Shown in pieces: positions 25,126 to 35,635 of a DNA stretch of 64,000 nt. Within the stretch, counting starts at the first letter, position 1. Each line of letters starts with the position of its first letter. The notes under the pieces were generated by a model that made no database searches, was not told the DNA's origin, and was given only the letters and a program-made list of their open reading frames with translations. The stretch spans positions 25,907-89,906 of the forward strand of contig SCMT01000016.1 of the NCBI GenBank assembly GCA_005502915.1. Direction: 5' to 3'. A program made the position numbers and the translations under genes. The stretch is from Lysobacteraceae bacterium 2PB. Its GTDB lineage: Bacteria; Pseudomonadota; Gammaproteobacteria; Xanthomonadales; Xanthomonadaceae.

Positions 25126-26637
25126 ATGCAGCGAGCAACCCAGTTCACGATCACGAGCGCGTTGGGATTGGCCATGGCCATGGCGGCATGCTTCGACGCC
25201 CATGCGGGTGCCGTCTCCGCGCCCTACCTCATCCATGACGGCGGCCCGGTGCAATTCCTGGCCAAGGACAGCGCTGCCGGCGCCAACGGCGATCACGCGA
25301 TCCTGCTGCAACTGTCAGGCAGCGAGCAGCGCTTCAGTGCGCGGTACCGCAGCGACGGCGGCAAGATCGGCGACATCCTGTGGAGCAACGGCGATTCCGG
25401 CGATGCGATCGCGGCCGACCGTTCCGGCAACACCGTCGTCGCAGGCACCGTGCCGGGCCTGACCGGCATCTATGCACGCGTCTACAACCGGGCGGGCGCG
25501 GTCATCACGCCGCAGTTCCGCGTCGATGCGGCCACCAGCAGCGGCACGCCGACGCTGGCCGTGGTCGGCATGAACGCCGACGGCATTTTCGCCGTCGCAT
25601 GGACGCGCATCGTCGGCACCATGACCAACGTCGAGTACCGCATGTTCAATCGCGACGGAACGCCGCGCAGCGCCGTGCTGACGCTGTCCAGCGTCGCCCA
25701 TCCGATCAACAGCCCGACCGGCATCGCGATCGACAAGGCCGGCAATGCCGCCGTCGTCTGGCAGCAGCGCGATTTCTCCGCGCCCAACGGCACCAACATC
25801 TGGCTCCGTCGCTACAACAGCGTCGGGACCGCGCTGGGCGGCGCGATCAAGGTCAGCGATTCGAACAGCCTGCCCATCTTCGCGCACGTCGCGACCAACC
25901 CCGCCGGGCAACTGGTGGTGTCCTGGTCGCATTTCGATGCCGCCACCAGCAATCGCTGGATCATGTTCCAGCGCTACACCAGCAGCGGCGTGCGCGTCGG
26001 CAACAACACGGTGGTCAGCAGCGCGCTGGGCAACGGCCAGCACAACGATGTCGCGATGATGGACGACGGCAGTTTCGTCGTGACCTGGGACAACGACAAC
26101 CGGCAGCGCGTGCCCTCGTCGATTCCCGGTGCGTTTGCCCGGCAGTACACGGCCGGCGGCGTCCCGGTGGATGCGGAAACCCGCATCAGCCCCGAAACCA
26201 CGACATCGTCCGCTCCGATCGCATCGATGGATCTCGCCGGCAACTACACGCTGGTCTGGTCGCAATGGAATGCGGGTGGCAGCCGATACGATCTGTACGG
26301 ACGTCGTTTCGTGATGGATACGCGCCCTGCGGTCACCACCCTGGTCAATGGCGTCGCCAGCAATGGATGGTCCGGTGCGATGGGCAGCTCCCGTTTCTTC
26401 AGGGTCGCGATTCCGGAAGGTCGCCCGAATTTCAGGGTCACCATGACGGGAAGCGGAGACGCGGACATGCTGATCCGCTACGCGGCATTGCCGTCGGGGA
26501 CGGATTTCGACATCTACCCCGGCATCGTCGGCAGCAATGAGTCCGTGCAGGTGAATACGCCACCGGACGGCGAGTTCTACATCGAGGTCTACGGCTACGA
26601 GGCGTACGCCAACCTGTCGCTGCGCGTCGACTACTGA
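25126..26637 (+). CDS. Secreted protein with C-terminal PPC (pre-peptidase) domain
   Basis: A 503-residue protein with a signal peptide (about residues 1-27, ending D-A-H-A-G). The body carries repeated units of the type A-G-N-A-A-V-V-W-Q-Q and D-G-S-F-V-V-T-W-D-N, each ending in a W-containing strand, which suggests a beta-propeller. The last ~90 residues (F-F-R-V-A-I-P-E-G ... Y-I-E-V-Y-G-Y-E-A-Y-A-N-L-S-L-R-V-D-Y) fit the bacterial pre-peptidase C-terminal domain common on secreted proteins of this group. No catalytic motif is visible. The start is supported by AAGGAG 5 bases upstream of the ATG. It is probably exported; its function is unknown. Confidence 0.75.
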   Translation: MQRATQFTITSALGLAMAMAACFDAHAGAVSAPYLIHDGGPVQFLAKDSAAGANGDHAILLQLSGSEQRFSARYRSDGGKIGDILWSNGDSGDAIAADRSGNTVVAGTVPGLTGIYARVYNRAGAVITPQFRVDAATSSGTPTLAVVGMNADGIFAVAWTRIVGTMTNVEYRMFNRDGTPRSAVLTLSSVAHPINSPTGIAIDKAGNAAVVWQQRDFSAPNGTNIWLRRYNSVGTALGGAIKVSDSNSLPIFAHVATNPAGQLVVSWSHFDAATSNRWIMFQRYTSSGVRVGNNTVVSSALGNGQHNDVAMMDDGSFVVTWDNDNRQRVPSSIPGAFARQYTAGGVPVDAETRISPETTTSSAPIASMDLAGNYTLVWSQWNAGGSRYDLYGRRFVMDTRPAVTTLVNGVASNGWSGAMGSSRFFRVAIPEGRPNFRVTMTGSGDADMLIRYAALPSGTDFDIYPGIVGSNESVQVNTPPDGEFYIEVYGYEAYANLSLRVDY

Positions 26638-26752
26638 TTCGCGGTCGTTTCAGCGAATTGTCGGCTGCAGTTGCATGCCGACGAACGGTGCGGGCTCCGG
26701 CCCGCATCGTTCGCTCTTCGGGAGACGACACCGCGCTTGGGCTGCCCTCGGC

Positions 26753-27055
26753 TCAAGCGCCTTTTGCAAGGACCAGCACGAAGAATGCGACGCCGACAAG
26801 GAAGCCGAGGCCGCCGGTCGAGATGCCGATCCACGCGCGCACCTTGCTGGTGGTCGCCCCGTAGCTCGATTCCTGCATCTTCCACTTCTTCAGGCCCAGC
26901 CAGCCGAGCACGATCGCGATCGGCCCGAGCAGCGCGCCGAAGCCGCAGAGCACAACCGAGCCGATACCGATCCAGCACGACAGCGCGGCGAGCGGGTTGG
27001 TGGGAATGATCGCGTCGAGCGCGGTGGCGGCGGGGCGGCTGGGGTCGGATGTCAT
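26753..27055 (-). CDS. Small DUF4190-like membrane protein
   Basis: A 100-residue protein with two hydrophobic segments, about residues 23-54 and 72-97, separated by a basic K-K-W-K loop. The spacing resembles DUF4190-type two-helix proteins, with a Pro-rich N-terminus (P-L-A-A-L-S-C-W). GGAG precedes the ATG. The start overlaps the stop of the upstream gene by four bases (ATGA), so the two are probably translated together. Function unknown. Confidence 0.7.
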   Translation of the reverse strand: MTSDPSRPAATALDAIIPTNPLAALSCWIGIGSVVLCGFGALLGPIAIVLGWLGLKKWKMQESSYGATTSKVRAWIGISTGGLGFLVGVAFFVLVLAKGA

Positions 27056-27462
27056 GGTGTCTCCGTCGTCGGTGATGTCGCGGTCTGGGAGGCATCGGTG
27101 CAGCGCACGTTCGCGGTCTGCGTCGCGATGAAGCGACCGGACACGATCCGGATCCCGCTGCCATCACGCAGGGTGAGCTCGTGGCCTTGCGGACACAGGC
27201 TGCGTGCAGCCTCTTCGAGCCGATCGCGCGGCGACAGTTGCTTGACCTGATCGCCGGTCGGCAACGATGACGTCACCTTCGCGGTCACGTCATGGCTGCC
27301 GTCCGGCAGGCGCACGACCTCGACGCCTTTCGGCAGTCGTCGTGGCCGCTCTTTCGCAGCGCTCGTCGCGATGGCCAGCGCCGAGAGCATGACGGCGGTG
27401 CCGATCATGGTGGTCATCCGCCGGGGCCTTGCCGGATACGTCCGGGTTCGTCCTATCTGCAT
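27052..27462 (-). CDS. Small secreted or periplasmic protein of unknown function
   Basis: A 136-residue protein with a basic N-region and a hydrophobic segment (about residues 17-36) consistent with a signal peptide ending near T-S-A-A-K. The mature part contains V-E-V-V-R-L-P-D-G-S-H-D-V-T-A-K-V and two Cys (in L-C-P-Q-G-H-E and V-R-C-T-D), which could form a disulfide. ATG 27462 has GGAG upstream with long spacing; ATG 27417 would still leave a signal peptide. It overlaps the DUF4190-like gene by four bases. No family recognised. Confidence 0.6.
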   Translation of the reverse strand: MQIGRTRTYPARPRRMTTMIGTAVMLSALAIATSAAKERPRRLPKGVEVVRLPDGSHDVTAKVTSSLPTGDQVKQLSPRDRLEEAARSLCPQGHELTLRDGSGIRIVSGRFIATQTANVRCTDASQTATSPTTETP

Positions 27463-27526
27463 GGCATGTCACTCCGGCTGCGGCAACGACCTGTCGTGGA
27501 AGTCGCCGTTTCATGTGTGCCCGGCA

Positions 27527-28084
27527 TCATCGAGCTACCTTCGCCGCCTTTTTTGCGGATGCCTCCAACCGGCGCATGTCTTCTTCCGACAGGAAACGGA
27601 CGCTCTTCACCGTGCGGCCATTCAGGAAGTCGAGGCTTGCGCCGTATTCGAATCCAGGAATGCCATCGTGCTCATCCATCGAGTGGATGCGAACAATGTC
27701 GTAGCCATCGCAGAAATGGATCGTCGTGCCACCATCGGATGCGGCCAGCGCGACCGGACAATCCGGCATGCCGCCCGCAAGGATCGTTGCGTAGTCAGCC
27801 GATGCAGCCTGGACGATGGCGCGTCCTTCGGCGTCGATCGAATCGAGTGCAATGCCGAAATACGGCGCGCCAGCGACAGGCATGAGATGCGCAGGCAGCC
27901 TGCGCTTCGACGTGTTCCCCGGAAGATCGTCTTCTTCGCCCGCCAGCGGTGGATCGAGCGGCTCAGGTTGCGCTGCCTGTGCAGGTGGTTTGCCGGCAAC
28001 GGGCGCATCCCCGGGCGAGCACGCCGACAACAGCAGTGCGCAGGCCACCAGCGCCACGATCTCGCATTCCGCGATCCGCTTCAT
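27527..28084 (-). CDS. Lipoprotein of unknown function
   Basis: A 185-residue protein with a lipoprotein signal peptide and lipobox L-L-S-A-C (C22). A Pro/Ala linker follows, then a globular part with G-I-A-L-D-S-I-D-A-E-G and a C-x-V ... F-C-D-G-Y pair. The C-terminus is a basic, Ala-rich helix (E-A-S-A-K-K-A-A-K-V). The start at 28084 is where the signal peptide begins. It follows the upstream gene by 11 bases on the same strand, suggesting cotranscription. I do not recognise the family. Confidence 0.65.
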   Translation of the reverse strand: MKRIAECEIVALVACALLLSACSPGDAPVAGKPPAQAAQPEPLDPPLAGEEDDLPGNTSKRRLPAHLMPVAGAPYFGIALDSIDAEGRAIVQAASADYATILAGGMPDCPVALAASDGGTTIHFCDGYDIVRIHSMDEHDGIPGFEYGASLDFLNGRTVKSVRFLSEEDMRRLEASAKKAAKVAR

Positions 28085-28095
28085 CGATCCACGCC

Positions 28096-28746
28096 TCATT
28101 CCGTTACTACACGGAAGCAATAGAACCGCCCGCCACTGCCCAGCTCCGCAAGCTTCGGCACGCTGCAGCCCCGGCTCAGGTGCGCGGCATTCCATGACTT
28201 CGCCCAGGGCTGGTCGATCGCGCTGACGCGGTCGTGGTGGCCGACCAGTGCGCCGCCGTCATCGGCACTGCTGGTCCAGTTGCGGCAGGTGGAATCCGGA
28301 TCCAGCGGCGACGGCGCGGTGCCGTCGAGTCGCGTGCCGGTGAGGATGTCGTGCACCTTGCCCGGCACCGGCTCGCCGCGCTCGTCGAGGGCGGTCGCGC
28401 GCGAGATCGCATTGTCGGACCCATGCAGCGCCTCCACGGTCGACGCGATGCGCTCGCCCTTCACGTTGTGCCACGGGCCGGGACCGATGCGGTCGCGCGC
28501 GTGCACCGGCACTTCGGGCGGCATCGCCTGCGTGCTGAGGTAGGCGCGCCAGCCCGTCGCGGGCAGCCCCGCCTTCTCCGCCAGCATCGCGCAATGGCGG
28601 TCCGCGCCTTCGATCCCGCCGAGATCGCCGCCCTTGCCCGGACCGGCGCTGGTCACGAAGAACGTGGCCTCCTGCGCGAAGGCCAACGCCATCGGCGTCG
28701 CGGCGAGCAGGCACAGGGACAGGCGCAGGGCGTGCATGGTTCGCAT
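28096..28746 (-). CDS. Exported lectin-like (DUF1554/NC10-fold-like) protein
   Basis: A 216-residue protein with an N-terminal signal peptide ending near A-L-A-F-A-Q. The mature part begins F-F-V-T-S-A-G-P-G-K-G-G-D-L-G-G-I-E-G-A-D-R-H-C, the pattern of a C-type-lectin-like domain found in bacterial exported proteins, in which the G-A-D-x-x-C cysteine pairs with one near the C-terminus. Later Cys residues in S-T-C-R-N-W, R-G-C-S-V and F-Y-C-F fit this. Many homologues are simply called lectin; ligand unknown. CGGAGAG precedes the ATG at 28746. Confidence 0.65.
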   Translation of the reverse strand: MRTMHALRLSLCLLAATPMALAFAQEATFFVTSAGPGKGGDLGGIEGADRHCAMLAEKAGLPATGWRAYLSTQAMPPEVPVHARDRIGPGPWHNVKGERIASTVEALHGSDNAISRATALDERGEPVPGKVHDILTGTRLDGTAPSPLDPDSTCRNWTSSADDGGALVGHHDRVSAIDQPWAKSWNAAHLSRGCSVPKLAELGSGGRFYCFRVVTE

Positions 28747-28751
28747 GGTGA

Positions 28752-30485
<1,734 letters not shown>

Positions 30486-30558
30486 CCTCCCACGGGGGCT
30501 TCGCGCCGGAAGGCGCAGCCCTGCCAAGACAGACCGCAACGCAGCAGGACGCTAACGC

Positions 30559-32814
30559 ATGTCGAGATTCCTCCGGGCCGTTCTGCTGTCGCTGGCGTTC
30601 TGGTCAGCGAAGGTGGAAGCACAGGAGCTGACGCCGGCCGCCACGCGCGATGCCGATGCGGTGATCGCCAGCCTGCCGGACCTGGCCCGGCAGGCCATCC
30701 CGCACTATCGGGAAGAGAACCGCGCGCGCTACCTCGGCACTCTGTTCCGCCTGCAGAGCGTCGCCGGCGATCATCGCGCGGCGAACGACACGCTGGAGGC
30801 CCTGGTCGAACTGCGCAGGACATCCGATCCGGGGAGCGTCGCGCCGCTGCGCGCATTCCAGATCGCCGAGCGCGCACAGTTGGGCGATGCCGCCAACGCA
30901 CCGGTGACAGAGGCGCGCGTACGCAGCGCCTTCCATTCGGTGTTCGAGCCGCTGGGCGATGCGGACGCGAACCGGTCGATGTTCTGGCTCAAGGCCGATG
31001 CCGGTCGTTTGCGCGCGGACCTGCGCGCCGAAGCCACCAAGCAGGTGGGCAAGGCGCGCATGCCACTGGCCGATGCATTGGCCCTGATCCGCATCCACTA
31101 CACGCTGTCCACCTTCGAGACCATCGGGCCGCATATCGATGCGCTGATCGCCGAGGACGATGCGCGCCGCTACCTCATCGATGCGCGCGGCCTGGTCCGC
31201 ACGCCCGATGGCGCCGACATCGCGACGGTGCTGATGCGGCCACGCGGCGCTGGCGAAGCCCTGCCGACGCTGCTGCGCTACACGATCTACGTCGATGATG
31301 CACAGGCGCTGGCCGACGCCCGCAGCGCAGCGGCGCGCGGATATGCGGGCATGGTCGCGTACACGCGCGGCAAGGGCTGGAGCCCGCAGGCACCGGTGCC
31401 TTTCGAGCACGACGGCGACGATGCCCGCGCGGTCATCGACTGGATCGCCCGCCAGCCCTGGAGCGATGGGCGCGTCGGCATGTACGGCGGCAGCTACGAC
31501 GGATTCGTGCAGTGGGCGGCAGCCAGGCGGCTGCCGAAGGCGCTGAAGACCATCGTGCCCTGGGCCGCGAACAATCCCGGCAACGGCCTGCCGATGGAGA
31601 ACAACGTCTTCCTGTTCGTCAACCATGCTTGGCCGTTCTACGTCACCAACGACAAGGCGCTGGACAGCGGCACCTATTTCGATCGCGAGCGCTGGGACGC
31701 ACTCAACGAACGCTGGTATCGCAGCGGCGCGTCCTACCGCGACATCGACCGCATCGACGGCACGCCGAATCCATGGTTCCAGCGCTGGCTGCAGCATCCG
31801 AGCTACGACGCCTACTGGCAGGCGATGACGCCGCATGGACGCGAGTTCGCGACGCTCGACATTCCGGTCCTGACCATCACCGGTTATTTCGACGATGGCC
31901 AGCAATCGGCACTGGACTACCTGCGCCGGCACCTGGCGCAACGGCCCGAGGCGGAACACGTCCTGCTGATCGGCCCCTGGGGACACGAGGGCGCCCAGGC
32001 CTCGCGCAAGCCGGCGATGCACAACGGCTATGCGATCGATCCCGTGGCCATGGTCGACACACCGGAGATCACCTTCCAGTGGATGGATCATGTGTTCCGC
32101 GGCGCGCCGAAGCCCGACCTCCTGCGCGACCGGGTCAACTACCAGGTGATGGGCACGAATGCCTGGAAACATGCGGCATCGATCGATGCGATGAGCCGCG
32201 AGCGCAAGTCGCTGTATCTCAGCGCCGCACGCACCGGCGCGCACTACACGTTGGCGGAACATCCTGACGCACCCGTGTCGGCACTGACCCAGGTCGTGGA
32301 TTTCTCGGACCGCAGCACGAGCCTCGGCGACACCTACCCGGATCCCGTGATCGGCAAGACGCTGGATGCATCGAGCGGCCTGGTCTTCGAGAGCGCGTCC
32401 TTCGAGAAAGCGACGGAAGTCTCCGGCCTGTTTTCCGGGGAACTGCACGTGACCACCGATCGGCGCGACCTGGATTACGCCGTCACGCTGTACGAGCGCC
32501 TGCCGACCGGCGAGCTGTTCCAGCTGTCGTACATCATCGGCCGCGCCAGCCATGCCGACGACATGACGACCCGCCGCCTGCTCACGCCCGGCCGCAAGGC
32601 CATCCTCCGTTTCGACAGGACACGGATGACCAGCCGCCAGCTGCAGGCCGGCAGTCGCCTGGTCGTCGCGGTCAGCGTCAACAAGAATGCGTACGCGCAG
32701 GTCAACCACGGCACCGGCAAGGACGTGAGCGATGAAAGCATCGCCAATGCCGCCGAACCGATGCGCGTGCAGTGGCACACGAGCAGCCGCATCCACGTTC
32801 CGATTTCGAATTGA
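30559..32814 (+). CDS. CocE/NonD-family X-Pro-dipeptidyl-peptidase-like hydrolase (S15), exported
   Basis: A 751-residue protein with a signal peptide (about 1-21, ending V-E-A-Q) and a long N-terminal helical extension (about 25-200). An alpha/beta-hydrolase domain follows, with nucleophile S312 in Y-G-G-S-Y-D-G and an acid/His region in Y-F-D-D-G and G-P-W-G-H-E. The C-terminal jelly-roll (about 560-750) is typical of the CocE/S15 group. Members cleave acyl-ester or amide bonds, including X-Pro dipeptides; the substrate here is unknown. It lies between frmA and frmB, 73 bases after frmA and 35 before frmB. That is not its usual setting, and an exported hydrolase has no evident part in cytosolic formaldehyde oxidation. 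Confidence 0.88.
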   Translation: MSRFLRAVLLSLAFWSAKVEAQELTPAATRDADAVIASLPDLARQAIPHYREENRARYLGTLFRLQSVAGDHRAANDTLEALVELRRTSDPGSVAPLRAFQIAERAQLGDAANAPVTEARVRSAFHSVFEPLGDADANRSMFWLKADAGRLRADLRAEATKQVGKARMPLADALALIRIHYTLSTFETIGPHIDALIAEDDARRYLIDARGLVRTPDGADIATVLMRPRGAGEALPTLLRYTIYVDDAQALADARSAAARGYAGMVAYTRGKGWSPQAPVPFEHDGDDARAVIDWIARQPWSDGRVGMYGGSYDGFVQWAAARRLPKALKTIVPWAANNPGNGLPMENNVFLFVNHAWPFYVTNDKALDSGTYFDRERWDALNERWYRSGASYRDIDRIDGTPNPWFQRWLQHPSYDAYWQAMTPHGREFATLDIPVLTITGYFDDGQQSALDYLRRHLAQRPEAEHVLLIGPWGHEGAQASRKPAMHNGYAIDPVAMVDTPEITFQWMDHVFRGAPKPDLLRDRVNYQVMGTNAWKHAASIDAMSRERKSLYLSAARTGAHYTLAEHPDAPVSALTQVVDFSDRSTSLGDTYPDPVIGKTLDASSGLVFESASFEKATEVSGLFSGELHVTTDRRDLDYAVTLYERLPTGELFQLSYIIGRASHADDMTTRRLLTPGRKAILRFDRTRMTSRQLQAGSRLVVAVSVNKNAYAQVNHGTGKDVSDESIANAAEPMRVQWHTSSRIHVPISN

Positions 32815-32849
32815 ACCGCACCCGTACGAGGCACAGAGAGCAAGCGAAC

Positions 32850-33686
32850 ATGCAACGGATCGAACATCACGCGTCCCACGGCGGCTGGCAGGATGTCTGG
32901 CGCCACGAATCCACTGCGCTGGGATGCGCGATGAACGTCGGCGTCTACCTGCCGCCGCAATCGACCAACCGTGCCTGCCCGGTGCTCTACTGGCTGTCCG
33001 GGTTGACCTGCACCGAGCAGAACTTCATCACCAAGGCCAACGCGCAGCGTCATGCGGCGGAGCACGGGGTGATCGTGATCGCGCCGGATACCAGTCCGCG
33101 CGGCGACCACGTGCCGGATGCCGAGGGCTACGACCTCGGCAAGGGTGCGGGCTTCTACCTGGATGCGACCCAGTCCCCGTGGTCAGAGCACTACCGCATG
33201 CACGAGTACGTGGTGCACGAGTTGCCGGCGCTGGTCGAGGCGCATTTCCCGGCCTCGGATGCCCGCGCGATCAGCGGCCATTCGATGGGCGGGCATGGTG
33301 CGCTGGTGGCGGCGCTTCGCAACCCGGGGCGCTACCGCAGCGTGTCGGCGTTTTCGCCGATCGTCGCGCCGTCGCAGGTGCCGTGGGGCCGGAAGGCGTT
33401 CTCGGCCTATCTCGGCGACGACGAGGCGCAGTGGAAAGCCTGGGACGCCTGCGAGCTGGTCGCGACCGCGCGCGAACGCCTGCCGCTGCGCATCGACCAG
33501 GGCGGCGATGACGAGTTCTTCGACACCCAGCTGCAGTCGGGTCGGCTGCTCGCCGCCTGCGACGCGGTCGATCATCCGATCGACCTGCGCATCCGCCCGG
33601 GCTACGACCACAGCTACTACTTCATCAGCAGCTTCATCGGCGAGCACTTCATCTTCCACATGCGCCAGCTCAACTCGGCGCGGTGA
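32850..33686 (+). CDS. frmB: S-formylglutathione hydrolase
   Basis: A 278-residue esterase-D-type alpha/beta hydrolase (E. coli FrmB is 277). It splits S-formylglutathione to formate and glutathione, completing formaldehyde detoxification. Nucleophile S145 lies in G-H-S-M-G-G-H-G-A-L. The sequence W-L-S-G-L-T-C-T-E-Q-N-F-I is a hallmark of the family, and the C-terminal P-G-Y-D-H-S-Y-Y-F-I-S-S-F carries the catalytic His. The ATG at 32850 is where family homology begins (M-Q-R-I-E-H-H-A-S-H-G-G); only a weak AGAG precedes it. Last gene of the frm operon. Confidence 0.95.
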   Translation: MQRIEHHASHGGWQDVWRHESTALGCAMNVGVYLPPQSTNRACPVLYWLSGLTCTEQNFITKANAQRHAAEHGVIVIAPDTSPRGDHVPDAEGYDLGKGAGFYLDATQSPWSEHYRMHEYVVHELPALVEAHFPASDARAISGHSMGGHGALVAALRNPGRYRSVSAFSPIVAPSQVPWGRKAFSAYLGDDEAQWKAWDACELVATARERLPLRIDQGGDDEFFDTQLQSGRLLAACDAVDHPIDLRIRPGYDHSYYFISSFIGEHFIFHMRQLNSAR

Positions 33687-33717
33687 CGCGGCGCATCCGC
33701 GAGGCGTGACGCGCGCC

Positions 33718-34059
33718 TCAGGCCGCCGTCACGTCGCGCAGCTGCCAGGCGTGCCCGGCGAGCAGGCGCATGCGATGGCGCAGGACGCTGCTGGAAATCG
33801 ACGAGACCACCACCAGCTCCACGTGCAGGTCGTTCTGGGTCCCGACGACGGTGGCATCCGCATCGATCGCGCCCATCGCCGGGTCGACGGCATCGGGATC
33901 CTCCTGCGTGGCGCGCCAGCGCTGGAACAGCGCATCGGTGCGCAGCGCCGACTGCAGCTCGGCGGCGATGCCTTCGGCACCGCGCGAACGGAACGCGAAC
34001 ATACCGGCGGCCTGCACGGCATCGGAATCGGGCAGCGAGATGAAGAACCTGGCGGACAT
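33718..34059 (-). CDS. Small conserved hypothetical protein
   Basis: A 113-residue protein beginning M-S-A-R-F-F-I-S-L-P-D-S-D-A-V and containing R-S-R-G-A-E-G-I-A-A-E-L-Q-S-A-L-R, with a C-terminal H-R-M-R-L-L-A-G-H-A-W-Q-L. There is no signal peptide or membrane segment. The start at 34059 is decided by GAGGAG 5 bases upstream; the longer frame to 34110 has no such site. It is convergent with frmB. I do not recognise a characterised family. Confidence 0.6.
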   Translation of the reverse strand: MSARFFISLPDSDAVQAAGMFAFRSRGAEGIAAELQSALRTDALFQRWRATQEDPDAVDPAMGAIDADATVVGTQNDLHVELVVVSSISSSVLRHRMRLLAGHAWQLRDVTAA

Positions 34060-34135
34060 GCGCGCGCTCCTCTGGTCGATGGCGGACGATCGATGGTCGA
34101 TGCGCCACACGTTACGCCGATCGGATGGCGGTGGA

Positions 34136-34255
34136 TAGGGCGGGCCCTGGGCCCGCCGTAGTGTTCGTCGCTAACGTTCAAGATGCACGCCGAAGCGCAC
34201 CATCACCTTGATCGTCAGCGGAACGTCCATGATGGCGGGCCCAGGGCCCGCCCTA
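34136..34255. repeat. Inverted-repeat element with 22-bp perfect arms (REP/BIME-like)
   Basis: The 22 bases at 34136-34157 are the exact reverse complement of 34234-34255, enclosing 76 bases. Each arm is itself nearly palindromic around GGGCCC (core GCGGGCCCTGGGCCCGC), so it can fold alone, and the two arms can also pair with each other. The right arm supplies the TAG stop of the DUF58 gene. This layout resembles a pair of REP units rather than a transposon, as no reading frame lies inside. Confidence 0.7.
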
Positions 34256-35635
34256 CAGCAACCCGCTGCGCTTGATCGACAGGTACTGCTCGACCAGGGC
34301 GGCCGGCAGCTGCTCGCAGGTCACGTCGAGCACGGTGACGCGGTGGTTGCGCAGCACGTCGTGCGCGGCGGCGCGCTGCGCGATGTAGCGCGCGGCGGAG
34401 GCGGCGCCGACGGCGCTGCGCAGGTCGTCGACCTGGACGTCGAGCGCCTCGTCGAGGTCGCGCTCGCGCAGGCTGGCGACGACCACGAGGTGCCGGCGCT
34501 GGAGCAGGCGCACCGCGCCCAACACGTCCTCGATGTCCTCGTCGCGCAGGTTGGTGACCAGCATCACCAGCGCACGGCGACGCTGGCGCAGGGCCAGCTC
34601 GGTCGCGGCGGCGAGGTAGTCGGTGGCGACCGGCGCGGGCTGCAGGTCGTAGCTGGCGCGCAGCAGGGTGTCGATCGCGCCCATGCCGCGCTGCGGCGCC
34701 ACCCAGCGCTGTTCGCCGCCGGCGGTGAACAGGCCGACCGCATCGCCGCGCTTGAGCGCGATGTACGAGACGACGAGGGTGGCATCGAGCGCGCGGTCGA
34801 AGTGCGACAGCCCGCCTTCGTGAGCGAGCATGCGCCGGCCGGTGTCGACGACCATCAGCAACTGCTGGTTCTTCTCGTCCTGGTATTCGCGCGAGATCAG
34901 CTTGCGCGCGCGCGCCGTGGCTTTCCAGTCGATCTGGCGCAGGCTGTCGCCGACGCGGTATTCGCGCATCTGGTGGAAGTCGGTGCCTTCGCCGCGACGG
35001 CGCTTGATGTGCGCGCCCACGAGGCGCGAGGCCTGCTCGGCGCTGAACAGCGCGAACCCGGCCAGCGGCGCGAAGTTCGGGAACACCCGCACCTGCTGCG
35101 CGACGCCGGCGAAGCGCGACTGCCGCCACAGTCGCAGCGGCGAATGCAGGCGCAACTGGACGCCGTCGAAGCGGAAATTGCCGCGCGCGCCCGGCTGCAG
35201 GTGGTAGCGCAGGGTCGAGACGCTGTCCGCCGCGAGGGTGAGCGTGCGCGGCAGCCCGCGTATGGCCCAGCCGCCCGGGTGCAGGTCGTGCACGGTCACG
35301 CGCTGGCGACGGCCGTAGTGTTCGATGCGCAGCTCCACATCGCGTTCGACGCCGATCGGCCAGGCTTCCGGCAGGGTGCGGGCGATTTCCGGCGTGGACA
35401 CGCCCAGCAGCAGGGCGAGGTCGAGCAGGGCCAGTCCGACCAGCGCGGCGATGGCGATCAGCCAGATGTTCGTCGAGACCACGCCGATGCTGGCCGCGAG
35501 CCCGAGCCCGCCCCAGGTGACCAGCGCCCACACCAGCAGCGGCGCGGGGCGCGGCCAGGCGCGGCGCGCGCCTGCAGCAGGCGTGGCTGCAGCGCGTGCG
35601 GGCACGGCATTCGCGTTGGCCGGCACGGCGCTCAT
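34253..35635 (-). CDS. DUF58 (vWA-like) protein of the MoxR module
   Basis: A 460-residue protein. Two adjoining hydrophobic segments lie near residues 30-75, followed by a beta-rich region and the DUF58 hallmark G-T-D-F-H-Q-M-R-E-Y ... G-D-S-L-R-Q-I-D-W-K-A-T-A-R. A vWA-like fold follows, beginning L-M-V-V-D-T-G-R-R-M in place of the classic DxSxS. DUF58 proteins almost always accompany MoxR AAA+ ATPases and are thought to be acted on by them. The start overlaps the moxR stop in ATGA. It is the last gene of a six-gene operon, and its stop codon lies in a REP-like arm. Confidence 0.9.
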   Translation of the reverse strand: MSAVPANANAVPARAAATPAAGARRAWPRPAPLLVWALVTWGGLGLAASIGVVSTNIWLIAIAALVGLALLDLALLLGVSTPEIARTLPEAWPIGVERDVELRIEHYGRRQRVTVHDLHPGGWAIRGLPRTLTLAADSVSTLRYHLQPGARGNFRFDGVQLRLHSPLRLWRQSRFAGVAQQVRVFPNFAPLAGFALFSAEQASRLVGAHIKRRRGEGTDFHQMREYRVGDSLRQIDWKATARARKLISREYQDEKNQQLLMVVDTGRRMLAHEGGLSHFDRALDATLVVSYIALKRGDAVGLFTAGGEQRWVAPQRGMGAIDTLLRASYDLQPAPVATDYLAAATELALRQRRRALVMLVTNLRDEDIEDVLGAVRLLQRRHLVVVASLRERDLDEALDVQVDDLRSAVGAASAARYIAQRAAAHDVLRNHRVTVLDVTCEQLPAALVEQYLSIKRSGLL

